Position numbers and translations under genes: made by a program
Assembly (NCBI GenBank): GCA_014529385.2
Contig: CM043962.1
Location: forward strand, 37,603,098 to 37,667,097
Length of the DNA: 64,000 bases
Direction: 5' to 3'
Origin: Adiantum capillus-veneris
Taxonomy: Eukaryota; Streptophyta; Polypodiopsida; Polypodiales; Pteridaceae
Shown: piece after piece, positions 34,428-45,951 of the stretch
How positions within the stretch are numbered: position 1 is the stretch's first letter
Layout of the letters: every line of letters starts with the position of its first letter
Notes under the pieces: model-generated
What the model saw: only the letters and a program-made list of their open reading frames with translations
Database searches by the model: none
Told to the model about the DNA's origin: nothing

Positions 34428-35384
34428 TGTTGACCGCTGGGTCAACAACACAACATAACTCAAGTTTCGTACCAAAGTCTTATCTTTTGCGAGTTATGAA
34501 ATGCTGCGGATTATGGCTATAAACGTCATTTGTAATGAGTAGTTATTCTAGTTTCAGAAGCCGGGGTGCAATGGCACTTCCAGATTGTAAATACAAAGCC
34601 ATTTGACCCTTTCAACCCCATTTTTGGTTAAACCTAAGGTAGCCTTAGTATATAAGGTACCTAGGTCATTTTGTAAAAAAAGACTTTAATCATAATCAAA
34701 ACTTAGCGCTGCCGTCTACTGTGTGTGAGAGAGAAAGAGAGTGAGCGTGAGCTTTATCCTCTAGCTACGCCTGGCTCGCTCAACACATTGAAGATCCGAC
34801 TGCACCATTGCTGTAGGCTCGAGGAGAGCTACGCGACAACGCCAAGCATTCCACGCGAGACGAAGCGCACACGCCGATGTATCTACGAGCTATTTGTGGC
34901 CGCAAGTGTATCAAACGATGTCTGTTTTCTGCGTGCTAGTAGTCTATAGAATCGTGGCGACATAAGCTACGCATAGGTACTCATAAATTTCAGTTTCGGG
35001 CACTTTCAAAATTTAGCTCTGTCATCCTACGCGTTTTCCGCAGATGGGTTTAGAGTGAGGGTTTTAAGTGTGGAAGCTTAGGGACAGGTGTATCCGAGTG
35101 AGGGGATGGTGTTCCTTAAGTTTCGTACGAATCTGGCATGATTAGGTGAGTTACCTTCCGTATGTGTGTATGTGGCTAGGTGGTGTAGTTGAGAGCAGTG
35201 AGGTTCTTGATTGTGATATAGTTGGCCTTCCAGAGTGTTGTATGTGTAGGATGGTCTCAGCCTGAGAAGCTAAAGAGATTTCCTCCGTGTGCCTATCGTG
35301 TGCATCTGTGTCCTCGATTGACATTATGTGCATCTAGGTAATGTTTGCATGCACTTCATGGGTGTGTGAGTTGCTCCTCCAACA
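34428..35384 (+). repeat. 5' LTR of the family B element
   Basis: 957 bp. It opens with an inverted pair TTGACC ... GGTCAA. TATATAAG at 34649-34656 is a probable TATA box. A half copy of the leader palindrome (CATCCTACGCGT) is at 35023-35034. Roughly twenty differences from the 3' LTR are mostly transitions. Confidence 0.95.
34649..34656 (+). promoter_or_regulatory. Probable TATA box in the family B LTR
   Basis: TATATAAG, also present in the other LTR copy. It would place transcription start near 34680 and divide U3 from R. No start-site data are available. Confidence 0.55.
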
Positions 35385-35385
35385 T

Positions 35386-35403
35386 TGGCGCCGTTGCCGG
35401 GGA
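35386..35403 (+). other. Primer binding site for tRNA-Asp
   Basis: TGGCGCCGTTGCCGGGGA is an 18-nt complement of the 3' end of plant tRNA-Asp (GTC). It lies one nucleotide after the 5' LTR. Confidence 0.93.
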
Positions 35404-35928
35404 CACAAGGACCTAAGTAGGTTTCCTACTAACACTCGTGTGATGGTTGCTTGATTTAGTTTCGGCTAAAGAAAGCGTTTTTCTTAAGTGGATCCGGAAG
35501 AGGATATTCCGTGATCAAGTGGATAGCCAGGAAGCGTGTGTCTTGCCGAGGGTCTGCGACTATATAGGTTTAGTTAGGATATGTGGATTAGAGTAGTTGT
35601 TGGTGGTCGAGTGATTTGTGAGGTGACAAAAGCATTTACTAGTCCGTGTGTGACAGTGAAGCGTTTTTCTACTCATAGATGCAAAACCCCCATATGATTT
35701 GTAGGAGTAGCTTTAGGTAAGTGATCCGATTCTGATCTAGAGTTATTCAGCATTGAATGATTTGCTAAAGTGCTTGATTGCATTTGAAATCACGGAAAAG
35801 TGTGCTTTTGAGGGTAAAAATGCATTAAACAAGCTTTTGTGGATATTTTTGTATGACTGACTGATGATGTGCATATAAAAGAGCATTTCCAAGGGTTCTG
35901 TGAAGAAAACCTACAATTCTGTAAACAA

Positions 35929-37727
35929 AGACATCCTACACGTAGGATGTCTCAAGGGGGTTCTGGAGACCAAATTTGAAAATTTTGACTGCACCAGTGC
36001 GTTCAGAAGGGGGGGGTTTACCCTATGTATACATTGAAACTAGAGTTTTGACCAACTCTTGACACCCAAAAGACCAAAGACGGAGTGTCAAAAACGCGAA
36101 AACAAGAAACTTAAGATTCTGAGCACAATTTTGCATAAGAACTGGTAGGAATGCTTGAAAAATAGTGCTCAAGACTTGGGGATGCCTGTGGATGAATTCT
36201 GCCAAAAATTTCATCAGTAGACATCCTACGCGTAGGATGTCTACAGGGTGATCTAGTGGAAATTTTGAAATTCTGAGTTGACCGGTGTGTTCAGAAGGTA
36301 GGTTTTACCCTATTTTCACCTGGAAAGTGAAAATTTGACCAAATTTTGACAGATCAAAGCCAAAAGACGAGAATTGCCAGACATCCTACCCAAATTGTGT
36401 CCAAGGCCTAATTTTGAGACCAAACCATAGGATGACTCCAAAGGCATGTACTAAATGTTGTATTGAGTGCATGTGATAAATTTTATCTCATTTGGGTCAG
36501 TGAAAGGAAGATTGAACAGACTTTAGCATTTTTGACTGAAAAAGGCAAGGATAGCTAGTTTTGGGGTCTTTTGACATCCAAATTAAAATCTAAGCATAGC
36601 ATTGGGTTGCTGACATCAAGGGGACGATGTGGCTCAAGTTTGGGGCAATTCTAAGCACTTAGACATCCTACGCGTAGGATGTCTTCACCATGATTTAGCA
36701 CTCAAAATCCACCTCTGAGCATACCATAGTGATCAGAACCTTAAGGAGAGTCTGTGGTTCAAATTTGGGGCAATTCTGAGCAGTTAGACATCCTACGCGT
36801 AGGATGTCTAAGGCATGATTTAGAGGCCAAATTCAAACTGTGGACATAGCAGGGTGTTGTATAGCCTTAGGCAAGCCTCCTAGTCAATTTTGGTTCAATT
36901 TGGAGTTGATTTGACTGGTGAATTCATCAAAACAGACATCAGGCTTTTGGAATAGATTCTTGAGTATTTGACCAACCTATACGTGTCAGAATCAAAAAGT
37001 AAAAATAGCTGTGAGTTTAGCACATCAAGGGGAAGCTACAGTGCAGGTTTGAGCTGAAACAGAGCAAAAAGACATCCTACGCGTATGATGTCTCCAGGGT
37101 CATAAAGTGGTCAAGGGGAAGCTACAGTGCAGGTTTGAGCTGAAACAGAGCAAAAAGACATCCTACGCGTAGGATGTCTCTAGGCTCATAAAGGGTCATC
37201 TCTTTGGCCATATAGGGAGGCTCTAAGTGTCTCAAGGATTCCAGAACTTTTTTCAAAAGTGAATTTGGACCTTGTTTGGCCTATTTACCAAGCAAAAACA
37301 AGAATTGTCAAACATCCTACTCTTGGCGTGCACTAGAAGCTCTTGCAGCCTAAATCTTGACCTATTGGCATCCAAATTCAATTTTGAGCATACCATTGGG
37401 TTGCTGAGCACTAGGAGAATCTTGGGATGAAGTTTGGACAAAATCTGAGCAGTTAGACATCCTACGCGTAGGATGTCTCTAGCTTGATTTAGGACTCCAA
37501 ACCAACCTATGAGCACACCACTGTGATCAGCACATCAAGGAGAAGCTGGGGTGAAAATTTCAAGTCATTCTGAGAAAAGAGACATCCTACGTGTAGGATG
37601 TCTCAAGGCCATTTTTAGGTCCAAATGAAATTCTGAGCATACCATTGTGTTGTTGGACTTAAGGGGAGTCTCTGGACCAAATTTTGTTAAATTCTGAGCA
37701 TATAGACATCCTACGCATAGGATGTCT
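35929..37727 (+). repeat. Array of nine 24-bp palindromes in the family B leader
   Basis: Each site is the 12-mer AGACATCCTACG followed by its reverse complement, with ACGCGT at the centre. Starts: 35929, 36219, 36661, 36786, 37070, 37156, 37455, 37580, 37704. Five are perfect and four have one substitution. Diverged half sites lie at 36379 and 37310. The sites sit in a decayed tandem repeat of about 125-145 bp (shared phrases 'ttctgagca', 'gagcataccattg', 'tttaggg'). The pair at 37070/37156 is a recent 86-bp duplication. The array occupies the untranslated leader between the primer site and gag. Confidence 0.97.
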
Positions 37728-38182
37728 CTAGGCCAGTTTTAGGGTCCAACTGTACTTTTGACCATACAGGAGTGTTCACAGTGTCACAGAGATCCCAAAT
37801 CTTCTTTTAAAATTGAATTTGGACTCATTTTGACCAGTTTAAACTGCATTTCACTATTTTGGCCATAACTTTCACAAACGGTATCGGATCAGAAAAGTTT
37901 TTATATCAAAACATAGCCTGAGAGCGACTCTACATATCTTAGAGCAAAACTTGAACTAAATGCATGCCAATGGCAACCATTTAGTTCAACTTTGAAAAAA
38001 ACGTCGTTTGAGGCCTCAAAATACATCCGCAAGTTAGGGGTGTCTGAAAGCGACAATTTGCGAGAATTGTGAGAAAACGGTTGCGGTTTTGGACATAGTT
38101 TCGACTTTTCCCTAACCAAAGTACTTGAACACAGTGGACTAAGTCTACTTGAACCAAGCAAAAGCTCTTCAGCCCAGAAATC
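37728..38182 (+). other. Leader between the palindrome array and gag
   Basis: About 450 bp without palindromes, ORFs or tandem repeats. Confidence 0.5.
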
Positions 38183-40798
38183 ATGTCTACCCTAGATTCA
38201 AACGCAGCTTACACAAGCTTGGAGATCCCGACGATAGAGGAATATCCTCCCACAATGGATCTTCCAAACTTGCAATTGATAAAGATCCATCTTGTTGAGA
38301 GAGTTTGGATGATTGGTCATGAGAGTGAAGGACTATATAGATACATTGACGACAATGAGGTCAATCTTTATAGGTGCTCAGATCCATACCTAGAAGAGAT
38401 AACGGATTACAAGCTCTGATATGTCTACACATACGGAGTCGACTGTCAATGGAGATCTATAGTTGTCGACAAGTATGGACGAGAATACAGAGTTGTAGAA
38501 AGCACAAATCCACAGACTGTACTAGAAAGAGGTGGATATTTGGTCAATGAAGGACCACAAATGCCTCCACCAAACACGAGAATTCCTATAGGAATTCCAA
38601 GAAGAGAGCCACCAGGATTCCCTTCAAGAGAGATAACGAGAGAAGGATTGGGAGAGTCTCTGGTTAGACTTGTAGACAATCAACGAGTTAGACCATCCCA
38701 AGTCGAGAAATGGGTAAACAGAAAATACTCCGGAGATAAAGATCCGAGAGATCACGTAACGGCTTTTAGAAGAGTGATTAGAGCAGAGGAAGTTTCAGAT
38801 TTTGCGACACAGTTTGCGGGATTTGGATTGACTCTAGAAGATGATGCAGCTACATGGTTCGACTCGGTGGAAAAATGGGATTTTGAGACCCTAGATGAGC
38901 TGTTTGAGGAGTTTATTGAAGAATTCTCGCCAAAAGGCATTGCTCACAACACGGATTCGCAAATCCATAGATTCAAACAGAAAGAGAATGAATCAGTACG
39001 CATACAAAGAAAAGGACTTAAAACGGCACCTATTGATCAAGAAAAGCTTATCGACGACTTGGTCAAGAGGTTGATTCCTCTTGTAAGGTCTGATTTGGGA
39101 GAGCCGAAGTGGTGTGAAATTGAGAGAAAATGGACGAACCATACGGGGGAAGAGTGCTATTATAGCATGGAAAATGCTAGGGAGAGGTATGTACAACCTG
39201 TTCCAGAAGCACCTACTCCACTTAGATACATTATGGGGAATGCGCCAATACCAGTAGGAGTTTTAAGGCCACAGCTTGTCTTAGGATAACAACCTTTGCT
39301 GCCAGGTGCTAGAATGCAGGTAGACATGAGATACATGCCAATGATGGAAGCATCAAATAAACCAACGCCAGTACCAGCTACAATGTGGTATAGCAACCAA
39401 AGTGAGTACTACCCTTCGGAGCAACAAAATGTGAGAGAAACACATGGAGTGGTGAGTCCCATACAACCTCCACCTCCTGGGTTTCAGTCGAAAGAAAGAA
39501 GGTATGAAATGGACGAAAGTACATTGCGATTCATTGCAAATAGCAGCTTATCTAGGTCAAAGCTTGCTTATATCCAAGAGGAAATGCTAAAAGAATCTCC
39601 TCAACCAGAGACAGATTGTCACAAAAGTCGTGACAACCACTTGGTCAAACAATGTCCTCATACGGAGATCACTGAAGTAAATGCCTATTGTCTTGAGTGT
39701 GGCATCACTCACTTGATCCCCGATTGCCCGAAAAAAGCAAACCAAATCAGGAAAATCACGACAAATGTATTAGGGATTGTTTAGCTACCTAGTAGCTCAA
39801 AAAATGAAAATGTCGTACCAATTCAAGTGGTTACGAGAGCACAAGCTCAAAAGAAAGCTGATAAGAATCCAGAGACAAAGAACATGGAAAGTGACATGAG
39901 TCCAAAGACAGATGATGGACCAAAGACAGACGCACCTAGTCAGAAAACCAAGAGCAAACGAAATAGTTGGAAAGCTAGAAAGACTAGGATGAAAGCACGC
40001 AGGGAACGAGAGCAAAAATCCCTAGCTGAGAAGCTTACCAAAGCTGAGGAGAAGATAAAACAACATGAGGAAAAGGATGCACCTTCTCTTACACAGATGG
40101 TTAAACCTCTAGAAGAACCATCCACGGATGAGAAACCGGGAAGTGCTAGTTCAGGAGGATCTGTGTTGGCAGAAAAGGTTAATGAGACATTAGATGCCCT
40201 CTTGAAAGCCTATGATGTGAGGCTCAAAAACAACCAAACCCAAGAACACAGGTGGATGACATATTCCTATGCGGAACTAGAAAAGCAAAGGTTTGAAATG
40301 TGCCAGAAAATGATTCAAACAGCCCAAGCTTTACTAGAACCACCAGTTGCAAAACCTGAGGATGTGATCCGTGTCATGCCTACACAAGTAATCCCACCAA
40401 ACTAGGAACTAAAAGAGCCAAATTCTAGTCATGAGCATAGACCAAACCTCAAAGACCCAGCAGTAGAACCAAGGATAGTACTGAATACCACGGATAACTC
40501 TTCCGAGAGATTTCACCAAGCTATACCTGAGGATTGTAAAGAGATAGATGGTCTTGACGAATTGTGGAAACAAGTCAGAGAGGCCAATGAAGCCGATGAC
40601 CTAAGAAGACGAGTAGACAAGACTGGTGATGAACGAGGAGTGTTTCTACCACCAATAGAGGAATTTGAGACTGGATCTCAAATAAATCTAGACGTGCGAT
40701 CGTATTGGGGCGACAAAGGATCTGTACAATCTATGGATAGTCAACCCCATTCGCTAAGAACACTACCGTCTTACATGGGAGAGTACGAGACCAAGTAA
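38183..40798 (+). pseudogene. Family B Gag-like frame with in-frame stops
   Basis: One reading frame runs from ATG 38183 through in-frame stops at 38417, 39287, 39782, 40403 and 40796 without any frameshift. The Gag core (38700-39000) has VEKWVNRKYSGDKDPRDHV, ATWFDSVEKWDFETLDEL and EEFSPKGI, the retrotransposon gag pattern. A Cys-rich stretch with CLECGITHLIPDCPKK (about 39690-39735) resembles a zinc knuckle. Downstream is a Lys/Glu-rich, coiled-coil-prone stretch (39930-40080). Every stop could come from a CAA, CAG or CGA codon by one C-to-T change, and Gln or Arg suits the context, but any stop codon permits that. Read-through cannot be excluded but is less likely. Confidence 0.8.
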
Positions 40799-40801
40799 GA
40801 T

Positions 40802-41596
40802 GTGGTTGCAATCCCATCACAGAGACTATCTCCCAACAAGGCCATCGATTCAAAGGGGCTAGTAGATATTCTATCTACCCCAGTCACCTGCACAATAATG
40901 TTAGCCGAGTTGCTCAGTATAAGACCAAACATGTGGGCTAATGTGGGTAAATGTCTAGAGAAATTTGGTGTAAAAACCCCAATGACTCAAATCAAGGAAG
41001 TCATCAAAGAGCTTGAAATGCCTCAACGAAATACTAGGCCAGTGCCATTAAACAAGGTAGGAGAGTATTACAAGGGAGAAGAGGGAAACACCACCCTTCC
41101 TGTGGAATTCAATAATGTAAAAACCATGGCAATCCTTGACAGTGGAGTTGGTGTGGCCATTGCAACCAAAGAGGTTTGGAAAAAATGGGGAAAACCTGCC
41201 TTGATATCCACACGAATGACCCTGCAGCATGCAGACGGACACAAGGAAAAGCCCCTAGGACTGCTAGAAAAAGTACTTGTTACTTCTTGTGGCATTGAAT
41301 ATGAACACACTTTTGCTGTTGTTGACTTTGGCAAGAAGAACAACTATGACATCATTCTGGGAAGACCATTCATGCGACAATTGAAAATGGTCCAAGATTG
41401 GGGTTATGACCATATATACCTGAGACATATGGAAACCATAACAAAGATAAACTTGAGGGATTATAGCTATAGGGATGTGACGAGAACACCGGTTGAGGAG
41501 TTTGATTCCGCCACAGTAGCAGGATCAGAACTTCCAGCTTGGTTAGGTAAGCTAAAGAACTGTGGATGTGTGGAGTTTCACAATGTGGTAGCTTGA
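40802..41596 (+). pseudogene. Family B retropepsin-like protease domain
   Basis: Same frame as the upstream Gag, directly after the TAA at 40796. The aspartic protease region reads MAILDSGVGVAIATKEVW (active-site DSG, about 41125-41180), then TRMTLQHADGHK, FAVVDFGKKNNYDIILGRPF (about 41310-41370) and DWGYDHIYLRH. DSG instead of DTG or DSGA is a normal plant variant. The frame ends at TGA 41594; the frame one base back continues open as the next entry. With no polymerase following, this is the only enzyme the element encodes. Confidence 0.85.
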
Positions 41597-42735
41597 AACT
41601 TGAGGAATGTATCCTAGAGCGGGTTATAGAGGATAGGGACTATATCCTAGAACCATTTCCTCAAGAAGAGTTAGAGACTTTTGGATGGGAACACATCTTG
41701 GCTACTCTGGACGTGTGCGCCGTGGAGGATGCTCCCACAACAAAGTTTTGTGATGAAAATGGCTATGATGTCGCTCCTTATTTTGCAGTGAGTGTAATCC
41801 AGGAAAACGAAGAGATCCAGACATCAACAAGCTCTCGAAATAAGGAGCAAACAAAGAAATGTGGAGAATCAAAAAAAGAAGAAGACGACGAGTTTTATGA
41901 CACTGTAGAACACTTCGAGCTTCAAGAAGATCAACGACCCGGGAATCAATGTCATCGCTACACGAATAAAGTGCATCAAAAGTGGATTCCAAAGTCCTTA
42001 GTGAAGACAAAGCCACCACAAGCATCCTCATACATGGCTCCTAATAAGGATGCAAAGACTCAACTAGGAGAAATACGACCAGAGCAACGCGCTAACAATG
42101 CTCTAATCAATGGGCTAGAAAAGTCCTCTAAGAAACTACCACCCACGAGAAAACACACAATAACTTTCCACTACCAACCAAAAAATCAAGGGAAAGTACA
42201 AGAAGTCAACCTTGCTGAGGATAGTAGCGATAGTGATGAATCTTACGACATCCCCTATCATCAACTCAGGCCATCACTATCACCAACCCCTTCAACAACA
42301 ACCATGACAGGTCAAAAGAGCAGGACAACAAGTAAAAGCCAAAAAGCTCGACAAATCTGGATACCAAAAAGCCAGATTGGCCAAAAACAGATATGGATCA
42401 AGAAGACAAAGATCTCTAATGACAAATCACAAGATCCAACACCAAAACAAAAACAAGGAAAGCGTGCATGAACGGGTAAGAATATCACAAAGTCACAAGC
42501 TTTCATAACTCAGGTTTGGGCTCCAACGAAGTTGATTCAAGCACGAAAAAGTCAGGAATTCATTTGGATTCCAAAACAACCACAATATCAACTTTCAAAG
42601 CCTAAATCCCATCTCCAACCAAGCTTACAAGGGCTCAAGCAAAGACCACTGTTGACTCACACAACAAAAAGGTGGATCCCAAAGAAGTCTCTTCAAACAC
42701 AAACGAAGCACGGGCAAGTATGGGTTCCCAAATGA
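41566..42735 (+). pseudogene. Family B C-terminal region with repeated W-I/V-P-K motifs
   Basis: Shifted by one base relative to the protease, so an indel or frameshift joins them (overlap 41566-41596). Acidic start (ERVIEDRDYILEPFPQEELE), then a low-complexity Lys/Gln/Ser region. The motif W-(I/V)-P-K recurs: QKWIPKS, RQIWIPKS, KQIWIKK, FIWIPKQ, KRWIPKK, QVWVPK, and beyond the stop at 42733 AKIWVPKK. One in-frame stop is at 42469-42471. No polymerase or integrase motif appears. The family is not recognised. Confidence 0.6.
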
Positions 42736-44558
42736 GCGTCAGCAACAAAATAGCCAATAATCGCAAAGATATGGGTCCCAAAGAAGAACAACAAAACTGC
42801 TGTCAGTGCATCGCCGCTTGAGTTCTTACAATTCTTCCTACGATTACAGTACAGTTAGAAGAGAGAAAGTTGCTTCAATCAAGCAACGATACAGGAGCTT
42901 CAAAGACCATTACATTGCTTAGAATAGGAAGCCTCGCCAACAAATGCCAATAAGCAAATTGCTTATACCCACATCTTGCACAACATAAATCTTTTCCATG
43001 CATTGACTGTGTATGCATAATAGGGCTACATTACAAGGCCTGCATAGGCACAACTTTTAATTGCCCAAGCACAACACATACCCTTTGCGATACTCTGTCG
43101 TAAAGGATGACTCCAAATAGGAAGGGGGGAGGCATTCTGAATGCGGACCTAACATTATGACTATTAGAGGGCAATGTTTTGTGAGATGCATTGAATTTTT
43201 GCATTTTATTGTGATAATTTTTTGATGAAATTTAGAGTATATGCCCTCATAGTAGTGTTACAGAGGAGTATGGGGACAAAATCCATATATGAGCCCCTAG
43301 GGACATGTGTAGAGTGTACACAGCATTTAGATTTATATTTGAATGATTTTTCTTTTGTTAAGTTTTTTTAAAAGACTTTCTTTGTTTATTATTAAAGAAA
43401 AAAAAATCCATAATCCACATGAAGAAAAGACTGACGAGAGGCTTGAGCACTACAAAGAGAAGAAGGTACAGGGAAACGATGAAACTTCACGAAGTATGTC
43501 TCAGCAGCCACTACAACAGCCGAAGAACTTGTCACAAAGCAGTGTCAACAGGCAACCGACAAGTCATACAAGTCAAAGTTGAGTAGCTAATCCACAAAAT
43601 GAGTGAGGTGTTAGTCCCAAAGCTTCAAGTAATATTCTGTGGTCTAAGCATCTTAGCTATTCTAGGTACTGCTCAAGCTGGAAGAGTTGAGCATATTTAC
43701 GTTGTGTCGCTCATGCTGGTATAGGTGAGCAAAAGAGTCGAAGTCTAAGTACTTAAGTCTGGTGAAGTGAAGGAGAAGGTCCAAAAGACACTCATGTGTA
43801 CTGAGCATAGTGAGATACGAGTGGAGAAACTTCTACATCGACAACCCTTCTTGGAAAGGTGGAAGCTATTGAGACATCTTTTGATGTCACATGTGCTACA
43901 TTTATTCCTCGAAACACCCATCATCTCCTTCTTTCACATTGCATGCTTTTGTTGACAAATTTCTCATATGCATATAGAGTGTCCCATAATTGGCACTTGC
44001 ATCAGGCACTCTTTCCGTGTTTCACCCAAGCACTCACCTTTCATGAACATGTACTTCACGTTCAACTGCTCAACTCCAATAAGAGCGTATACCAAAGGCA
44101 TTTTTTTTCCCACCGGTTTTTTTCCCTTTGGTCATCCAGGTTTTAGACCCTAATATAAGGACACCTATCACCATCCTCTTGTACATATTCCTTCTACATC
44201 AACAATAAGTAAATGCTACTCAAATCAATTGACAAATGAATTGGAGCACCAATTTCATATCATAGCATACTTCTCCTCAATGGCGAGTCGAAGAATGGCC
44301 TACAATGACAAAGCTGCAGACAACACTAACAACATGATTGCACAGGAACAAAGAAGTCCCCAATGAAGAAGAGCAGACATAAAAGTAATCAAAGGATCTC
44401 AAAAGATGAATGGTTATGATGATAGATGTCTGCTCTAATGGATCATAGTTCTTGTTGTGGTTCGACAAAGTTACAAGCAGTGCAACAGATGAAGCAAAAC
44501 GACAGCAAAGACCACATCGCCATTGACAATCAGGTCATGTCGGGGATGACATGAACGC
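42736..44558 (+). other. Family B 3' untranslated region
   Basis: About 1.8 kb with no credible ORF. A second polypurine run, AGGAAGGGGGGAGG (43119-43132), lies in the middle and may be an old or internal polypurine tract. No envelope-like frame is seen. Confidence 0.6.
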
Positions 44559-44570
44559 GGAAGGGGGAAG
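44559..44570 (+). other. Polypurine tract of the family B element
   Basis: GGAAGGGGGAAG directly before the 3' LTR at 44571. Confidence 0.9.
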
Positions 44571-45526
44571 TGTTGACCACTGGGTCAACAACACAACATA
44601 ACTCAAGTTTCGTACCAAAGTCTTATCTTTTGCGAGTTATGAAATGCTGCGGATTATGGCTATAAACGTCATTTGTAATGAGTAGTTATTCTAGTTTCAG
44701 AAGCAGGGGTGCAATGGCACTTCTAGATTGTAAATACAAAGCCATTTGACCCTTTCAACCCCATTTTTGGTTAAACCTAAGGTAGCCTTAGTATATAAGG
44801 TACCTAGGTCATTTTGTAAAAAAAGACTTTAATCATAATCAAAACTTAGCGCTGCTGTCTACTGTGTGTGAGAGAGAAAGAGAGTGAGCGTGAGCTTTAT
44901 CCTCTAGCTACGCCTGGCTCGCTCAACACATTGAAGATCCGACTGCACCATTGCTGTAGGCTCGAGGAGAGCTACGCGACAACGCCAAGCATTCCACGCG
45001 AGACGAAGCGCACACGTCGACGCATCTACGAGCTATTTGTGGCCGTAAGTGTATCAAACGATGTCTGTTTTCTGCGTGCTAGTAGTCTATAGAATCGTGG
45101 CGACATAAGCTACGCATAGGTACTCATAAATTTCAGTTTCGAGCACTTTCAAAATTCAGCTCTGTCATCCTACGTGTTTTCCGCAGATGGGTTTAGAGTG
45201 AGGGTTTTGAGTGTGGAAGCTTAGGGACAGTTGTATCCTAGTGAGGGGATGGTGTTCCTTAAGTTTCGTACGAATCTGGCATGATTAGGTGAGTTACCTT
45301 CCGTATGTGTGTATGTGGCTAAGTGGTGTAGTTGAGAGCAGTGAGGTTCTTGATTGTGGTATAGTTGGCCTTCCAGAGTGTTGTATGTGTAGGATGGTCT
45401 CAGCCTGACAAGCTAAAGAGATTTCCTCCGTGTGCCTATCGTGTCATCTGTGTCCTCGATTGAAATTATGTTGATCTAGGTAGTGTTTGCATGCACTTCA
45501 TGGGTGTGTGAGTTGCTCCTCCAACA
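44571..45526 (+). repeat. 3' LTR of the family B element
   Basis: 956 bp, about 98% identical by eye to 34428-35384. The half palindrome here is CATCCTACGTGT (45166-45177), one CpG transition away from the 5' copy. Confidence 0.95.
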
Positions 45527-45531
45527 TCAGC

Positions 45532-45938
45532 CATTCTAACAACTTTTAGGTGTAAACTTTTTAGGTGTACTTTGGCACTTCAAGCCCTAGTTGCTACTCC
45601 TCTTTGCCCCTTTAAAAAAAGCACTCAAGCTATTGTACCGGTGGCTCAAATACCATTAATTGCAAGGAATAGAAGAGAGGGTCGTTCAATACCAAAACAA
45701 CACCGGCTCCTATCAAGCTTCTAATAGCTCAATAGTGGTTAAGCCATAGGCAAGCCCTGTAGGACTCCACTATTAAGACCATAGCTCTTGTCGATGATGC
45801 CCCAAAAAACTGCACAAAGGCAGGCGCACTGCAAGGCTGGAAAATCCCTATTCTACTAACTCACATGCAATTAATAATACCAACCATTTATAGCTAGCTT
45901 GAAAACCTCCCTTCCTGAGCAAGAAAAGAGAAACGTGT
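45532..45938 (-). other. Gag start and leader of chromovirus copy 2
   Basis: The gag start codon (45532-45534) and leader are collinear with 7691-8097. They are cut off from the rest of gag by the nested element. Confidence 0.9.
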
Positions 45939-45950
45939 GCTCTGATACCA
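45939..45950 (-). other. Primer binding site for initiator tRNA-Met, copy 2
   Basis: TGGTATCAGAGC on the element's strand, one base from the LTR at 45952. Confidence 0.93.
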
Positions 45951-45951
45951 A

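Larger units (their letters stand above)
34428..45526 (+). mobile_element. Non-autonomous LTR retrotransposon (family B) with gag and protease only
   Basis: An 11,099-bp element with LTRs 34428-35384 and 44571-45526, both TGTTGACC... to ...CCTCCAACA. Target duplication is TCAGT (34423-34427) versus TCAGC (45527-45531), one mismatch. It has a tRNA-Asp primer site, a long leader with nine palindromes, a gag-protease frame with several stops, and a polypurine tract. No reverse transcriptase, RNase H or integrase is visible in about 9.2 kb of internal sequence. It would depend on enzymes from another element. The tRNA-Asp primer and length recall Athila/Tat-type gypsy elements, but the lineage is inference. 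Confidence 0.93.

Noticed and set aside
34725-34949. 74-aa ORF, repeated at 44868-45092
   Set aside because: Lies in the family B LTR and has no recognisable domain. Conservation is explained by LTR identity.
35929-37727. Palindrome array as a CRISPR array
   Set aside because: Spacing is irregular (86-442 bp), spacers are related to each other, and it sits in the leader of a plant retrotransposon.
38540-38679. Minus-strand ORFs across family B gag
   Set aside because: Antisense shadows of the Gag frame.
41566-41596. Programmed frameshift between protease and downstream region
   Set aside because: No slippery heptamer or clear pseudoknot at the overlap; a one-base indel is simpler in an already damaged copy.
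42736-44558. Envelope-like gene in the 3' part of the family B element
   Set aside because: No long frame, signal peptide or membrane segment is visible.
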